Shown here one piece after another: positions 11,785 to 24,405 of a stretch of 64,000 nt of DNA; within the stretch, counting starts at the first letter, position 1; each line of letters starts with the position of its first letter. Both the position numbers and the translations under genes were made by a program. Origin of the DNA: Lumbricus rubellus (lineage: Eukaryota > Annelida > Clitellata > Crassiclitellata > Lumbricidae); contig OX243814.1 of the NCBI GenBank assembly GCA_945859605.1, positions 36,536,024 through 36,600,023 on the forward strand, written 5' to 3'. The notes under the pieces were generated by a model. The model did not search any database and was not told the DNA's origin. It was given only the letters and a program-made list of their open reading frames with translations.

Positions 11785-14700
11785 ATGCAGCTCAGTATCG
11801 TGATCTTAATTAGTTTCCTTTGGAAAGGTACATTAAGCATAGGCTTATTTAATATTATCTTTGCGATTATTATTGTTTAAATGCCCCGAGGTATTTAGGA
11901 GCCGAGCTCAAGCGGGACATCATTCCTAATGGAAGGGCTCACAACCAAAAAATGCGCTATTATTATTATTATTATTTATTATTATTATTTATTATTATTA
12001 TTATTAGGCCTATTATTATCGTTATTTGATACGTAGTTTTAGTGCTAATGTAAGACTAAATGAGTAGGCCTAAGTGATGCAATATTCGATTAAATGAAGA
12101 AAGATATTAATTGATTTTGCTTGCAACAAAAGCAAAAGTAATCATAGATAACACTCAGTAAAATCGTCGATAAAAATAAATAATTGTTTCTTGCAGTTGT
12201 TGTAGTGAGTCAACATTGGATTCATCGACCTGAAAATGTTGCCGTCGTAGCTGGAAACAATCTGACATTACGATGTCTGCATGAATCAACAAATGGCTCT
12301 GTCCGCTGGGATTTTTTCTCAGATGGTAATGGTTACTTTCATATTCCGTTGACTGGTGACAACGGATGTCTTGAAAATATTTCTTGGAGGTACACGTGTG
12401 GTGAAAGAAATGTCATTCTCAAATTCAATTGCATAGACAAGACGTATGCTGGGACATATGAATGCAGACAGTCAGGAAAACGAACCAGCATGCATCTTAC
12501 AGTAACTGTACTTGGTAGATATGATACATGTACCTATTTTCTTAAATTATTTAAATTATTTCTATAGCCCAGTTCACGGCTTGATGGTACGTACCATACG
12601 TTTTCTATTTTATGAAAGATAGTCTATGTACGTTTTTTAACGTACCCTATATTAGTGTAGGCCTACGTAAATAATTTTTAAAAATTAGTTAAAACGTCGT
12701 TGTTCATTATAAGAATGACAGTACAATTTGCAATAATTTAATGATTAGGCCTACTAAAGAATATAATAATAGAATTAAATTCACTGCTACGCTAGGCCTA
12801 CCGACGGAAGGACGCGAGAATTTGGGCTGACGAATGGCTGAGTCGTCGGCAAAATTTTCCACTTTTGCCGAAAAAATAATATTTCTGACGACATTTTTTA
12901 GTCATCCGGCCAAAATCTCCAGGAAAATGCCCATTTTTTTCGCCAAAAAAGTTGAAGACCTTTTTTTTAGTAATTTATTCGCCAGTGCATGAAGTGTGTC
13001 CTCGTGAAGTGTTCATTCCCTAACGCTCAACAATTGGGGGGGGGAGCAAATGCATGGGCCTTCTTCCCAACACCTCCATCTCCTCCACCTGACCAGTCAA
13101 TCTTTATTTCTTAAGTCCCTTAAATCTTTTTCTTTAGTCGTGGCCGGGCTTGGAGCGCCTATGAGCAGTTTCTTGAAGGGGCGCTAAGTAAATTCTAATA
13201 ATGAATGAATAAATGAATTGAAGGGGACCGTCCCCTCTAAGTCTCCGCCCATGGCATTTGTAAAGAGCCAATCGCTAACAACTTTGCAACAATCTATGCC
13301 ACTCAGACATTATGAGTGGAGTATTGAAAGTGGTTTTTCAAAGCAGTCTCAAACCAGTACTCTCCAAGAGACAATCCACGCAACTGCCTATCTTACTCTT
13401 TTCTATAAACTTATGCTACACGCAATTACGGCTTAGAACCTTATGGTCCATCTCATTGTCGTTTTACATAGAACTGCGTGAAGTAGCATAAGAGAAGTCT
13501 AGACTAGATTAGGTTTCTTTAAGAATTCGGTCATCTTCTTTTACATGCATGTTGCCAAAAAATTATGTTAAATTTTTCTTGGCAGAATCTGATCCGATTT
13601 GTACAACGAAAAACATTACAGTTGTTGAAAACAGTTACATGGAAATGTGGTGCATGGTTAACTATAGCGGTCGCTGGGCTCCAGTTATGAAATGGGGAAA
13701 AGATATAACGAACAATACTCTGTCAGAAAACTTGAATGGAAACGTTATCGAACGAATTACTAACAACAGTGTCATATCAACGCTTCGTCTACTGGCTGAT
13801 TCAAGACGACACAACTCTCAGTATTACTGTAAAACCTATTTTACCAACGATTCCAGTTTGCTCGGCAAACGCAATTTGGTTCGGAACATTCCTACTTATA
13901 ACCACACGTGGATTTCACCAGTTATCAACGTTTTACGTGAGTGCTCTATAGATCTTCATTTATGCCTACATGTAGGCCTAGGCCTATATGTAGATCTATG
14001 TACTAGGCCTATATGCAGAAACATTGCAGATCTTAGATTAACTTTACCACTTTTACAACGGGCTGCATTGGTTTCCGTGGCACTTGCAGAATGACGCTTT
14101 GCAACTAGTTGAGCATGTTGTCAAGGTGAACTTCTGAATAACAAATATTTGATAAAATATGACGAATTTTATTGTAGGATTATGCTTGTCTTGTCATTCA
14201 AGTGTTGATCAGTCAGGCTTGAGCTCACATAAATTATAAAATACAGAAACCAAAGCCCTACTTGTGCGACAGATTCAAGGCGAGACTGTGGCGCTTAATT
14301 TGGCAGGACTCAGAGTCGTCCCTTTTCAAATTTAAAAGCAATCTAATTGGATTTCAAGCCTACTAGTTGTGGAGTAGCAATTAGCAAAAACGACAACAAT
14401 ACCAAATAGATAAACATTATGTCCTTACTCCTTGTGTTCCAAGGTTGCATTGCATGATAGGTAAGCCTATTAATTGTCAATTTCGCATGGATTTGAAATG
14501 TGAAAACACAGATAAATATGCTATTTATCTCCAACAGGGCCAGCCATTCATCATGATGGATAAAAATGGTAGCCAGCATCAACAGAAGTTAATTTAGATG
14601 TTTCTTTAAAATACGGTTCAGTGCAAGAATCATTTTGGTTTTGGAAATCGAGTTAGGCCTAAGGCATTAGAAATTAAATGCTAAATACTGTCAAATAAAA

Positions 14701-17700
14701 ATATCTATTAGGCTATTAGGCCTATCTCTTGACGAAAATAACAAGGACGATGCTTGGCATTGTGCCTACTGTTAAAAAGACACTGTTGTGTATTCATCCG
14801 AATGTGTTAACTGACTCAAAACGGTTTATGACAAATTTCATTAACGGCATTCCTGTGTTGTGTAACTATGATGATGCTTAGGTCTATATAGCCTACATTT
14901 GTGTAGTAAATGCAATTTAAACTATAATTATATTTTTCACTAAAATCCTGCACACCATACGCCCTTCTCGAAGAGCATGTCAAGTCAAGGTGAGTGCATA
15001 ATAATATTATTCATGCTGGTTCTGGTTTGATTCAGATGGTCTAAAGAATTTGAAGATTACCCAGCAGCTAGAAATATTTCCATTGGAAATAGGCTTTCTA
15101 AGCTGCTCCGCTGAAGGAAATCCATTGGCAAACTATACATGGACAGACATTTCAAGTGGGAACAACATTTCTGGTCCGATTCTGATTTTAAATGAAAATT
15201 TCATCTCCGGACAAAATTATACTTTTGAATGTGCAGCAAACAACGGCATCGGTTCACCATTGTCTATGATAATCACATTTACTGTGCCTTATAAACCTCC
15301 AGGTTTATAACATTACATTATTCTGGGTTGAAAATACATTATGCACAAAGTCTCCAATTTAGCTGGATACAAAATAAAGCGAGTTAAATAATCTTGCATA
15401 ATGTTTGGATTTCTGCCAATTCACCTGGTACCAGCTGATCTAATTAAAACACTCAGTCAAATTTACATGTAGGTTTATTCTTCTTCTTCTTCTTCTTCTT
15501 CTTCTTCTTTATTCACTCGACTGACGGAAGAGAATAAAGAAGAAGAAAAATAAACCTATACAGGTAAATTCGACTGAGTGTTTTAATTAGATCAGCTGGT
15601 ACCAGATGAATTGGCAGAAATCCAAAAATTCTGCAAGATCGTTTAACTCGTTTTATTTTGTATCCAGATAAATTGGAGACTTTGCGCATAATGTATTTAC
15701 AACCCAGCATAATGTAATCAAGCTGCAAACTCTATAGTATTGGGGCTCTTAAAGGCTACCATTATTTCATCGGGCTGCCTATAGCTTTGCATTAATTTCA
15801 AAGATGTTGCTTTTAAGAGTTTGCAATTTTTTCCCTTGTGTTTGTTCGGCATGCCACAGTCAAAAAAAGCAATAACTGTGAAAGTAAAACGTAGGCTATT
15901 CAGCAGTCTACTCGTGTTAATGTAGATCATTAGGTGCAATACTGCTGTTTTTATAAACGTCGAATAATCAGTGGATAAATGGAAACTGTGGTAGGCTATC
16001 AAATAACGTAGGCCTATTCAAATATGTTATGCCTTTAGTGAGGCTTACAAAAACCATTGAATAATATGAATTTATGTATTTCCCAGTGTTCCTTGCTCCA
16101 TGAAACCATGTAAAGCCCTACAGTTGTTTGAACTTTCACAACTAATAGTACCGAGACAGGCCAGCCACTCATATAATATGCGAAATATTATGCCTGTAAG
16201 ACCCTGTATAGGCCTAGTATTGCTCAATATAGCATTGATAACACTATTAACTGCTTACAGGGATAAATATGTGGAAAGTTTATGCCATCGGTTTACCTGG
16301 ATCATTGGTCGTTTTCATCATCGTGATCTCGGTCGTATTAGTTTTCGTCAAGAAGAAGAATAAAAATTACAAAGGTAGACCTATAGCGTTTTACATGGCC
16401 ATGTGAATATATTAAACATGCATACAATGAAAGTCATTATTTTGTAGATCTAATTTTATTTAGGGCCTATGTCAAACATTATTCCGCTCAAAAGGTTCGC
16501 AAAATTGTGGCAATCATTAATAAGAAGAACTAGAAGATTAGCCTACTGCAGAAAAACTGATTTTTGAGGAGACAGGAATCTTTTCTTCTGTGAATCGCAA
16601 ATGGTAGATTATGTCCTCAGTTCAAGACCTTTAGTATAACATAGCCTAAACGCCTCATTTTAGACAAAGTCTTGAAATTTAGACCGAATTGCATATGCAA
16701 TGTATGTTACAGTAGCCTAAGCTTAATAGTTATTAGATCAACTTCGTATTACATATCAGAGGCGGATCCAGGATTTCTGGTTAGGGGGGGGGGCGTAAAT
16801 GCTACATGCATACATACATACATACATACATACATACATACATACATACAATACATACAATCATACATACATACGTACATACATACGTACATACATACAT
16901 ACATACATACATACATACATAGGCCTACATACATACAAGCAAACATAAGTACATACATACATACATAGGCATATAAGCCCACACACATACATGCATTTGT
17001 TCGGCGAAGTGGTGAAGGGGATAGGCCTAATTATTATAGTATGCATGTATGTATGATTGTGTGTATGTATGTATGTATGTATGTATGTATGTATGTATGT
17101 ATGTATGTATGTATGCATCTATGTATGCGTAGGCGCCGAGTTGACCCGAAGAGTGTGAGTGCCCAAAGAATGTTGAAAAAATCCGCGCGTGAGCGCGAAA
17201 AAAATTTTGGACCCTTTTTTGGAGTTATTAAAATTACCTCATAGGCGGAGACTTGGTCCTGGTTTTAGGAGACGAATTCGCGATCTAAGGACGATCGCCG
17301 AGGCCGAGAATGGTAGGGGTTTAGAAGAGGAGATGTCTCAGATGTGCTACTCCTACTTTTCGATTTTTGTATTGCCACACTGCGATGGTAGCATCTTAGG
17401 TAGGCCTACCATCTTGATTTACATTTTTTGTTAAGGGGTTATCCAGGTTAGCGGGACCTGTCCCTTTCTGGATGACCCTTTCTGAGTATTCACCGTTCAT
17501 ACAATCAAGGTGTTCTATGAACATTGATTTTTATTCTTGTGTACTATTTTACTTTGCTGTCTACCTTGGTTATTTGTTTGTTTGTCTGTTGTTCTTTCTC
17601 AAAATAAACTGATTTTGATTTGATTTGATTTAGGCTGTCATTTTGATGAAATTGATCATCATAGTCTTGGTTTAATACTTGAAAAGCATCATTGGCATTG

Positions 17701-19896
17701 TTTTAAAAAATCCACACTGATATAGTGACATTTTAAGATGTTATCTCAGCAACATTTCTTATTTCAAAAAATGACGGAAGCGGATCGAATAAGCAGAATT
17801 TCGGTGTTTCTTCGTATTCGCTGATCGGCTGAAGACCAATGTAGTTCTTGGGGTAAAACTGTAGAAATAGTAAGATAGACTAGCTGAGATTATTATTTTT
17901 TTATAAAAGAATGATAAATCATATGCCATCTTTTGAGATTTAGGCCTAAGATAGGCTTATGTCTTACCAACGGCAGTCGGCTTATTCGCGAATGATAAAA
18001 CTGCTTGTTTAAGCCGTTTTGACGGCGGGCCACTGGACATATTTTTTAATATTTAATTGACCAATTTCTATTTACGTAAGTTTTGTCTGTACATGAACTT
18101 TGTGAATGACGTAACGGCAAAAGTCATTGGTCACGTGAGCAACGTCTGCTATAGCAACTCAGGTAAGTAGGTAAGAGAGCTCCGGTAAGAGAGTTCCATT
18201 CTGCCGGTCCAGCTACTTCAAACATCCTGTTCCCAAATTGCAATTATATTAGTTTTAGGTCAGTTTAGTTTGAGAACATTTACTGAGGTTTAGGGGGGCG
18301 TACGCCGGCTCCGCCCCCCCTCTGAATCCGCGCCTGCATATTGCATTGTAGGCTACACTTTTAATTCTGCCCGAAACAACAACAACAAAATCCATAAACA
18401 TTTCTTGTCATGCGTTTGCTGAGCGTACGAGCTATGCACATATCCTAGGCCTATTATTTTGTTGCAGTAGAGTAGTAGACGGTCAAGACAATACGGTCTG
18501 TACCTACATAGACGGTTGCCGATAGGCCAAATCAGCAACCATAATAATATTATTATTAGCCTATTTGTGAAAACTCAACTCTGGCATATCCTTTCACTTT
18601 CTGTTTATCTAGATTCTAGAAGTCTCGAATTTGGGGGAATAGTCATTTGTCTGCCTACCGCCTAATACTCATGTGCATGCAACATAAAATTAATAAGCCT
18701 GTTATTTCCCAATTAGTGTCCTTTAATGCGCTTCTCACGTGAATGGACTCCAAAATGCAAAGATTTAAAATTTACTATTCAGCAAACTTAAGTAGCCTAT
18801 TTCAATTTCCTCGCTAAAATGATGAACAGTTATTTTGAGTGTTGAATGTTGTATTTACTTGTTTCTCGTCAACTTGCATATCTGATCAATTATTATTTAT
18901 TCAGTTGCTAGAACACAATTACTCAGAAAATATCAATGTAGGCCTATACCTATTTAGAATATTAAAATGTGTCTATTTTGATCTCGTAAACTCTAATAAA
19001 AAATTATTATTTCTTTTAACATAGCTTCTGCAGCATTGTTTGCATGCGCATTTGTTACAGCGCCCCTTCAGGATTTCTACTCTAAAGCGCTCCCGACTAC
19101 AGCGAGGACACTGAATCGAAGTTTCACGCCGAAACCCTGATCAATTGCGAGTGAAGGACTTGACCAAGGTTCCTTCGAGGCGGCTTGAGGTGGATTCGAA
19201 TCTGCAACCCTCCCACTGCAAGGCAATGAACATGCCAATCATACCACCGCGCCCCAGTAGGCTAGCCTTCTATTTGTAAGGATACTGGTAAGATAACTAG
19301 TAGGCTATACAATTGTTTTCATCCACTTAATTTATGAACTAGGAGCTCATGAGCATTTCTGAGCATCACAAGAAAACGTCATTACGGTAATAATCGTGAT
19401 TCGATTAACTTTAATATATGCCTTTTTATTAGATAAGCAAGTAGCATCAACATCTTACAACGTGGAAGTTACCAACCAAGAACCAGATGGAAACATTGAA
19501 TCCGCACAAAATACGTTTTTCAGTGGATATGAGAGAGTACCAGGATTCGAAGCAGACGAATCGTACTACAATCTCGCTATCAGAAGCATGCCAGTGATCG
19601 CAACGCCAGAAGAACGTGTGGGTGCAGCAAATAGCAGTCAAGAGGGTCCTTATGAAGTACTCGAACCGGTACTTCGCCCATCAACAGACACGGTGAATGA
19701 TCAAGGTGGTCTTTATCAGGAGCTCAAATATGACGACAGCATGGTTACTAGATACACACGTGATGGTCCGTATGAAGTTGTCTACCTTAACTTCCCTCAC
19801 TCGTCTGGAAATGCCGATAGCAGAGAAAGAAGCTCCAGGCCAGATGTTTCAAACTACGCACAGTACCTAAACTTACCAAGCCCATCTCAAGACTAA
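11785..19896 (+). CDS. Type I membrane receptor: three Ig domains, TM, tyrosine-rich cytoplasmic tail
   Basis: Exons 11785-11827, 12197-12514, 13586-13936, 15036-15302, 16261-16374 and 19433-19896 join in frame through phase-1 introns to give 518 residues. Residues 1-15 are a hydrophobic signal peptide (MQLSIVILISFLWK). Ig1 (about 16-120) is V-like with LTLRC, VRWDFF and DKTYAGTYEC. Ig2 (121-237) has C-M-V-x-Y-S-G-x-x-A-P and QYYC; Ig3 (238-326) has FLSCSAEGNP and FECAANNGIG. The TM segment is near 333-356, followed by KKKNKN. The tail holds 12 tyrosines. YxxL/V motifs centre on Y397, Y409, Y438, Y459, Y478 and Y509; SGYERV fits the ITIM consensus, and YYN and two YLN fit Grb2-type SH2 sites. 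This implies a phosphotyrosine-signalling cell-surface receptor, possibly immune; the ligand is unknown. N-glycosylation sequons are frequent. Confidence 0.85.
11957..12008. repeat. ATT trinucleotide microsatellite
   Basis: TATTATTATTATT run in intron 1 of the Ig receptor gene. Confidence 0.85.
12800..13100. mobile_element. MITE relic related to the element at 6003-6295
   Basis: 12815-12985 shares the internal sequence of the 6003 element (TTTTTTAGTCATCCGGCCAAA, CTCCAGGAAAAT, GTTGAAGACCTTTTTT). Termini and target duplication cannot be defined. A G-tract and pyrimidine-rich stretch follow to about 13100. Confidence 0.5.
13135..13215 (+). repeat. SINE tail fragment
   Basis: GGAGCGCCTATGAGC...GAAGGGGCGCTAAGTAAA matches the 3' part of the tRNA-SINE family and is followed by an (AATG)n-like tail (AATGAATGAATAAATGAATTG). 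It lies in the intron before the Ig2 exon. Confidence 0.55.
15312..15718. repeat. Long inverted repeat (about 185-bp arms) in an Ig receptor intron
   Basis: The left arm (15312 to about 15495) and right arm (about 15530-15718) are reverse complements at roughly 90% by eye. Shared blocks include CTGGGTTG, AAAGTCTCCAATTTA, TGGATACAAAATAAA and CTGGTACCAGCTGATC. The centre holds a (TTC)n run facing (GAA)n. It starts ten bases after the splice donor at 15303. It could be a foldback or MITE; a target duplication is not clear. The transcript would form a long hairpin. Confidence 0.88.
16806..16985. repeat. CATA tetranucleotide array
   Basis: Runs of ACATACATAC with occasional G or GGCC interruptions. 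Together with the TATG array at 17041-17116 it forms an inverted pair. The open frames read as (YIHT)n or (CMYV)n and are not genes. Confidence 0.93.
17041..17116. repeat. TATG tetranucleotide array, inverted relative to the preceding CATA array
   Basis: ATGTATGTATG run, 55 bases after the end of the complementary CATA array. Confidence 0.93.
17430..17631 (+). mobile_element. LINE 3' UTR fragment with GATTT tail
   Basis: GGTTAGCGGGACCTGTCCC...CTTTCTCAAAATAAACTGAT ends in a (TTGATTTGATTT) repeat tail, the usual form of a non-LTR retrotransposon 3' end. No coding part remains. It is nested in the element at 16757-18336. Confidence 0.6.
19045..19258 (-). mobile_element. tRNA-derived SINE, minus orientation
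   Basis: On the minus strand it begins GGGGCGCGGTGGTATGATTG, has a B box (GATTCGAATCCACCTC), and ends in AGAAATCCTGAAGGGGCGCT. It is the same family as 5733-5957 and lies just upstream of the last exon of the Ig receptor gene. Confidence 0.75.
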
Positions 19897-20566
19897 TGGA
19901 CGACAATTCGACCAGCCAATTGCTACGCTGTTAATGCAGCGCACACACCAACACTAATACATGGTCTATAATTCCAGCAAGAAAGCAAATGGACAATGTG
20001 CGGCAGCCGTAAAAAAGCACTAGAATCTAAACATGCATGAACCTAAATAACCAGCTGATGAAGATAATAATAATAATTATATAATTATTATAACAATAGC
20101 CACAAACAATGCGGTCCTTGCAGATTACAATTAATCACCTGACTAATTTGTTCGATGACGATACTGGGACGTAGACCTGGGAACAACCTAAGTTTTTTTT
20201 ACATAATGAAGGCATTAGCATTTAAAATACGAATTGCAAGTAAACGTTAACTAAGACAGCTCCACAGCACTAATCATCAATCCCTACAAATTATTGGCAG
20301 CTTATTGAATTACACCAAATTTGAATTATAATTAGGCCCTATCATCTATTCTATACTCTATAGCCTTAATCTATAACGCAGCTTGCCTGACAATTTTGAA
20401 TATTGAATATGGTGGCATTATGACCTTCTATTTTTTGTTCAAAATGCTTTATTCTCTGTTTGTATGAGCCAACATTGTAACCTTAGAATGTGTTCATTCA
20501 GAATTTAACTGATCGTCGTGTAGACCTGTATATTTATCCAGTGACTTCTTTTAAAAGTACTGAGCT

Positions 20567-20572
20567 AATAAA
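20567..20572 (+). promoter_or_regulatory. Polyadenylation signal of the Ig receptor gene
   Basis: AATAAA about 670 bases after the stop at 19896. It is the first canonical hexamer in the 3' UTR. Confidence 0.6.
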
Positions 20573-20636
20573 TTGCAGAATCACAATGTTGTTTTTCTTT
20601 ACGAGTTTATCATGCAACACATAGCCTAGTCTACGT

Positions 20637-20860
20637 AATATATAGATCTGTCCTACGCCTTCCAATTCCAGACCCAGACAACACCTGCCTTAGTAGCCGT
20701 TCCGCCACGCTGACCCTATGGTAACTCGACCCGGACCACCTTCGGACAACTTTTACGCATAACTCTTTGACGCAACGCAGCGCTCGTGAATAAGCTGGTG
20801 CACCGCGCTTGGCTTTCGAGGAGCGCTTTAGAAGTTTGGAGATCACGATTACGATTATAG
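20637..20860 (+). mobile_element. L2/CR1-like LINE 3' UTR fragment
   Basis: It shares GCAGCGCTCGTGAATAAGCT, GCGCTTGGCTTTCGAG and CGCTTTAGAAGTTTGGAG with the 3' end of the LINE at 28221-28925, ending in an ACGATTACGATTAT tail. No RT sequence remains here. Confidence 0.7.
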
Positions 20861-21203
20861 ATAGAAAAGGAGCCGACGGGACTGTTCATATGGAAATGAG
20901 CAGAATACAGCCTCATGAAGGTCTCAGTAATAAGAGAAAACCACTGTTCCCGTCAATTTTCGACAAGTCAGTTTATGCCATTATCTGCTACAGTCGTGCA
21001 CCACCTCCGCTATTTTAAAGCTCGCGCTTTCAGGGTTAGAAAATGCAATCAGAAGGCCATCAAAGTTGAAGCTGGAGAAATGATATTTTTAACGCGATTT
21101 TGGAGATCTGTAGAGTTGTGTAAGCCAATTCATTTGCAGAAGAACCCACATAGATCCCGGTAGCGTTTTAACATCGGTAAAGTTAATGTTCACTAGGCTA
21201 TAT

Positions 21204-21245
<42 letters not shown>

Positions 21246-23283
21246 GCGAATATTGGCGGATGACTGAAATATTGTTCTCCATTGCCAAAGGCGCGATAAC
21301 CTCCTTGCGACTCTTTAGTCATCTATTACTATGTTCATGTTACAGTTAGACCTGTTTTAGTGTTTGTCTAAACTTGGAACTTTTACTGTCCATATTTCTA
21401 TATTTGCCTTTGTATGAATAAAACTTTCAGAGCATTAATCGAATATAGGCCTAATATAATAATATAGGACATACGTATCATGGATTGCAGCACTTTTTAA
21501 TTTAATAAAGCTCCAATATGATTTTTACACAAGTCATGTCATTAAACTTCTTGATAGATCCTATAAGCAATTAAGGATGTTCCGTAGTTCGTAGGCTATA
21601 GCCTATAGGTTACATATGACCGAATTATTCCTAGGGCGGACAACCTAATGAGAAAATCGTTTATAACAAGAATGCTTTATCTTATTGAAATGTCGTATCA
21701 TATAAATCAAAGTGCAGCATAAAAGAACATAATTTTTACAATTTATATTGGATTTTGGACTTAGGATTTTGTGCTATTTTAGAACATCTGATATCTGATA
21801 TAGAAATGATGTACGTTTGTTTATTCTAGCATGTCTCTACACCAAAATGTGGATAGCAATCGGTCTATTAAAGAATATTCTTATCTTATCGCACAAGCAA
21901 TATGTCTATGTTTGAAACAGACATACAGTGCTTAAACATTCACACACGCAAAGTGCAAAATGAAGAAATGCAGTGTTTCATGTCTCGTGCTTGGTACGCT
22001 TAACGACAGCATATGCTAAGAAGGAAACAAATTGTACATTGATTAGTGATTACATTAATCTAAACGAGTGTCGAAAGAAATTATTCTAGCCTGGCGTTGC
22101 ATATTAATAATAAAATACATGACATAGGCGCATGGTATTGATGGTGAGTGCAATTCTACAAAATGTATTAACATATCTTTATGCAAAATAGTCCAAGACA
22201 ACATTAATATGTCTAATAATAAAAACTAAAAGTAGGCTAATACTACAAAGAAGTTTCTCAATGTTTTGATAGTTGCATTTTCATTTAATATGTCCATTTC
22301 CGCATATTTTGTTGACCTCAATTTGGCAGATGATCTGAGAGGTGTTCAGAGGAGTCTCTCAACTCTTTCGAAGCAGCCAGCTGCTAGGCTACAAGCGAAT
22401 GTAAAAGAACCACACAAGTAAGGTAATGTTCCAATTAATACAATACAATATATATAGTTTGTATTTCTTGTTATTAATACCTAGATGTAATCCAGTTTTC
22501 AATTAAATACAATAGCCTTATATATAGGCGTAACTGGAAGGTAAGGTCAACAGTAATTCATGTCCTGTTTAGCCTACTTTGCCTTAACATCTGTGTTTTT
22601 TTCATTCTTTTAAGTTGAGCAGAGGGAAGGTGTCACACTGATACTATTTAATTGATTCCAAATATACTGCCATTTCCATCTGTTTCTTGGTCTATTGTCA
22701 TTTACCGGTATCATATTATAGTGAAGAATTTTTCTTTGGTAAATAGGTCCGATAGTGGGATCACTCCCTTCGGATAGCCTATTGCTCCCTACATTAAATT
22801 CACAGTAATGATTGTACACTAAGCTATACCATCGCATTTGCTAACTGCGATTAATCACTTTGTGTAGCCTACTATTATGAATGCATAATTGTCTGTTTGA
22901 TATTTTTGGACCAATAAACATTAAACAAGTTGAAGCTATAAAACAAACTCAATTTTAGGTGCATACAGCTGGTCAAGCATCTACATGCTACACATTGCTA
23001 CAGTGGATCCTACAAGAATCTAATTCAGATGTTAACGGCTGCGTTCACAAAACCTTATTTTAAAAGATTAGGAGAACTATTAAATTGTTTGAAAATAGTT
23101 CATGTCTAAGTTTCAAGCATAGGATTTTTCTTCGCGGTCACTAAAAGTTCCATGATTGGGTTAACTTCAACTCCGACACCCACAATAAGTCCCACATGTT
23201 AAATGAAAAGCAAACAATTTACTTTTTAGATGATTAGTCTACTTTGAGGTAAATCCGCTCCACTGACACTGTAAAATGGCAAA
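20861..23283. other. Intergenic region between the convergent genes 2 and 3
   Basis: Apart from an (AT)n run at about 21207-21243, I find no exon, repeat family or element border here. Open frames are short and low-complexity. Confidence 0.5.
21203..21243. repeat. AT dinucleotide microsatellite
   Basis: ATACATACATATATATATAT run of about 40 bases. Confidence 0.9.
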
Positions 23284-23285
23284 TA

Positions 23286-24280
23286 CACCGTGACTCAAAA
23301 AAGTAAGCCAAATTGTTTTGCATATATCTCTAATACCTGATGACATATGAAGCTACAATTTTCCAAATATTCAGAGAAGTGGACCAAGAATATGATTCCA
23401 AAATTTCATGAAATAAAGTTGAACGGATAAAAAGATATGAATATTTAAACTTCATATACCGAAATTGCAGTTTACAAGCAATTATCTGTCAGATTCAATA
23501 AAAAGTAAGCCAAACAATTTTTTTACATCTCTGATGTCTCATGAGTAATCATAAAAACTTTTTCCAGATATTTAGGAAATTGAATCAAGAATAGGATTCC
23601 AAAATTTCATGTCATAAATGTGAAGGGATAGAAGGATATGGATATTTCAACTTCATCACCCGAAATTTCAGTTTTCAGCAAGTTTGTTATTGTGTAGACT
23701 TCATTTCTCCCACATTATGGCCTCCGAACAGTCCAGATTTGAATCCTGTCGACTATAAAATGTGGAGCGTGATGCAAGATCGAGCCTACCAGACAACAAT
23801 CCATGATATAAACGATCTGAAGCAACGCTTGTTGGAAGTGTGGGATGGCCTGAACCAGAGGATAATCGAGGTTGCTGTTGCCATTGCAATGGCGCCAGCG
23901 CCCTCAGGCTTGCGAGCAAGCAGGAGGGGGACATTTTGAGCATCTTATTTAATTAAATTATCAAACCATACTGTTGGGGTCATATTGGTAGTTCAATTCT
24001 CTACATATCTGGAAAATTTTAGAATGATTAATCATCAGGCATTGGAGATAATAGGGAAACAGTTTATCGAATCTGACAGAAAATTGCTTGTAAACTGCAA
24101 TTTCGGTATATGAAGTTTAAATATTCATATCTTTTTATCCGTTCAACTTTATTTCATGAAATTTTGGAATCGTATTCTTGGTCCACTTCTATAAGTATTT
24201 GGAAATTTTTAGCTTGATATGTCATCAGGTGTTAGAGATATATGCAAAACAATTTTGCTTACTTTTTTTGAGTCACGGTG
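23286..24280 (+). mobile_element. Tc1/mariner-type element with transposase relic
   Basis: Long terminal inverted repeats start CACCGTGACTCAAAAAAGTA and are flanked by TA (23284-23285, 24281-24282). The inverted similarity continues for about 200 bases, and subterminal sequences recur inside. Between 23700 and 23939 (+) is the C-terminal part of a transposase: WPPNSPDLNPVDYKMWSVMQ, followed by a QRLLEVWDGL-type helix. The catalytic N-terminal portion is deleted, so it is non-autonomous. Confidence 0.85.
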
Positions 24281-24381
24281 TAGATGCACGCGTGCAACTG
24301 TGGAGAAATGTTAAAACAGAGATTAGGTCCTACATAATAATAATGAATCGGTTTAGAAACTTGATTAAATATTTTTCCTTC

Positions 24382-24387
24382 TTTATT
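24382..24387 (-). promoter_or_regulatory. Candidate polyadenylation signal of the PAN/Ig/lectin gene
   Basis: TTTATT on the plus strand, i.e. AATAAA on the minus strand, about 460 bases after the stop codon at 24845. If used, the 3' UTR would include the foldback element at 24406-24787. Confidence 0.4.
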
Positions 24388-24405
24388 AGCAGCGTCTAAA
24401 ATTTA

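Larger units (their letters stand above)
16757..18336. mobile_element. Foldback-like element with CAGNGGCGGAT termini
   Basis: The left end CAGAGGCGGATCCAGG and the reverse complement of the right end (CAGGCGCGGATTCAGAG) match, and both are followed by a G-tract. Flanking CATAT on each side might be a target duplication, but an 8-bp one is not found. Inside are oppositely oriented CATA and TATG arrays and a LINE 3' tail. No transposase frame is seen. It fills most of the intron after the TM exon. Confidence 0.65.

Noticed and set aside
16672..17118. YIHT / MYVC repeat frames
   Set aside because: Translations of CATA and TATG microsatellites.
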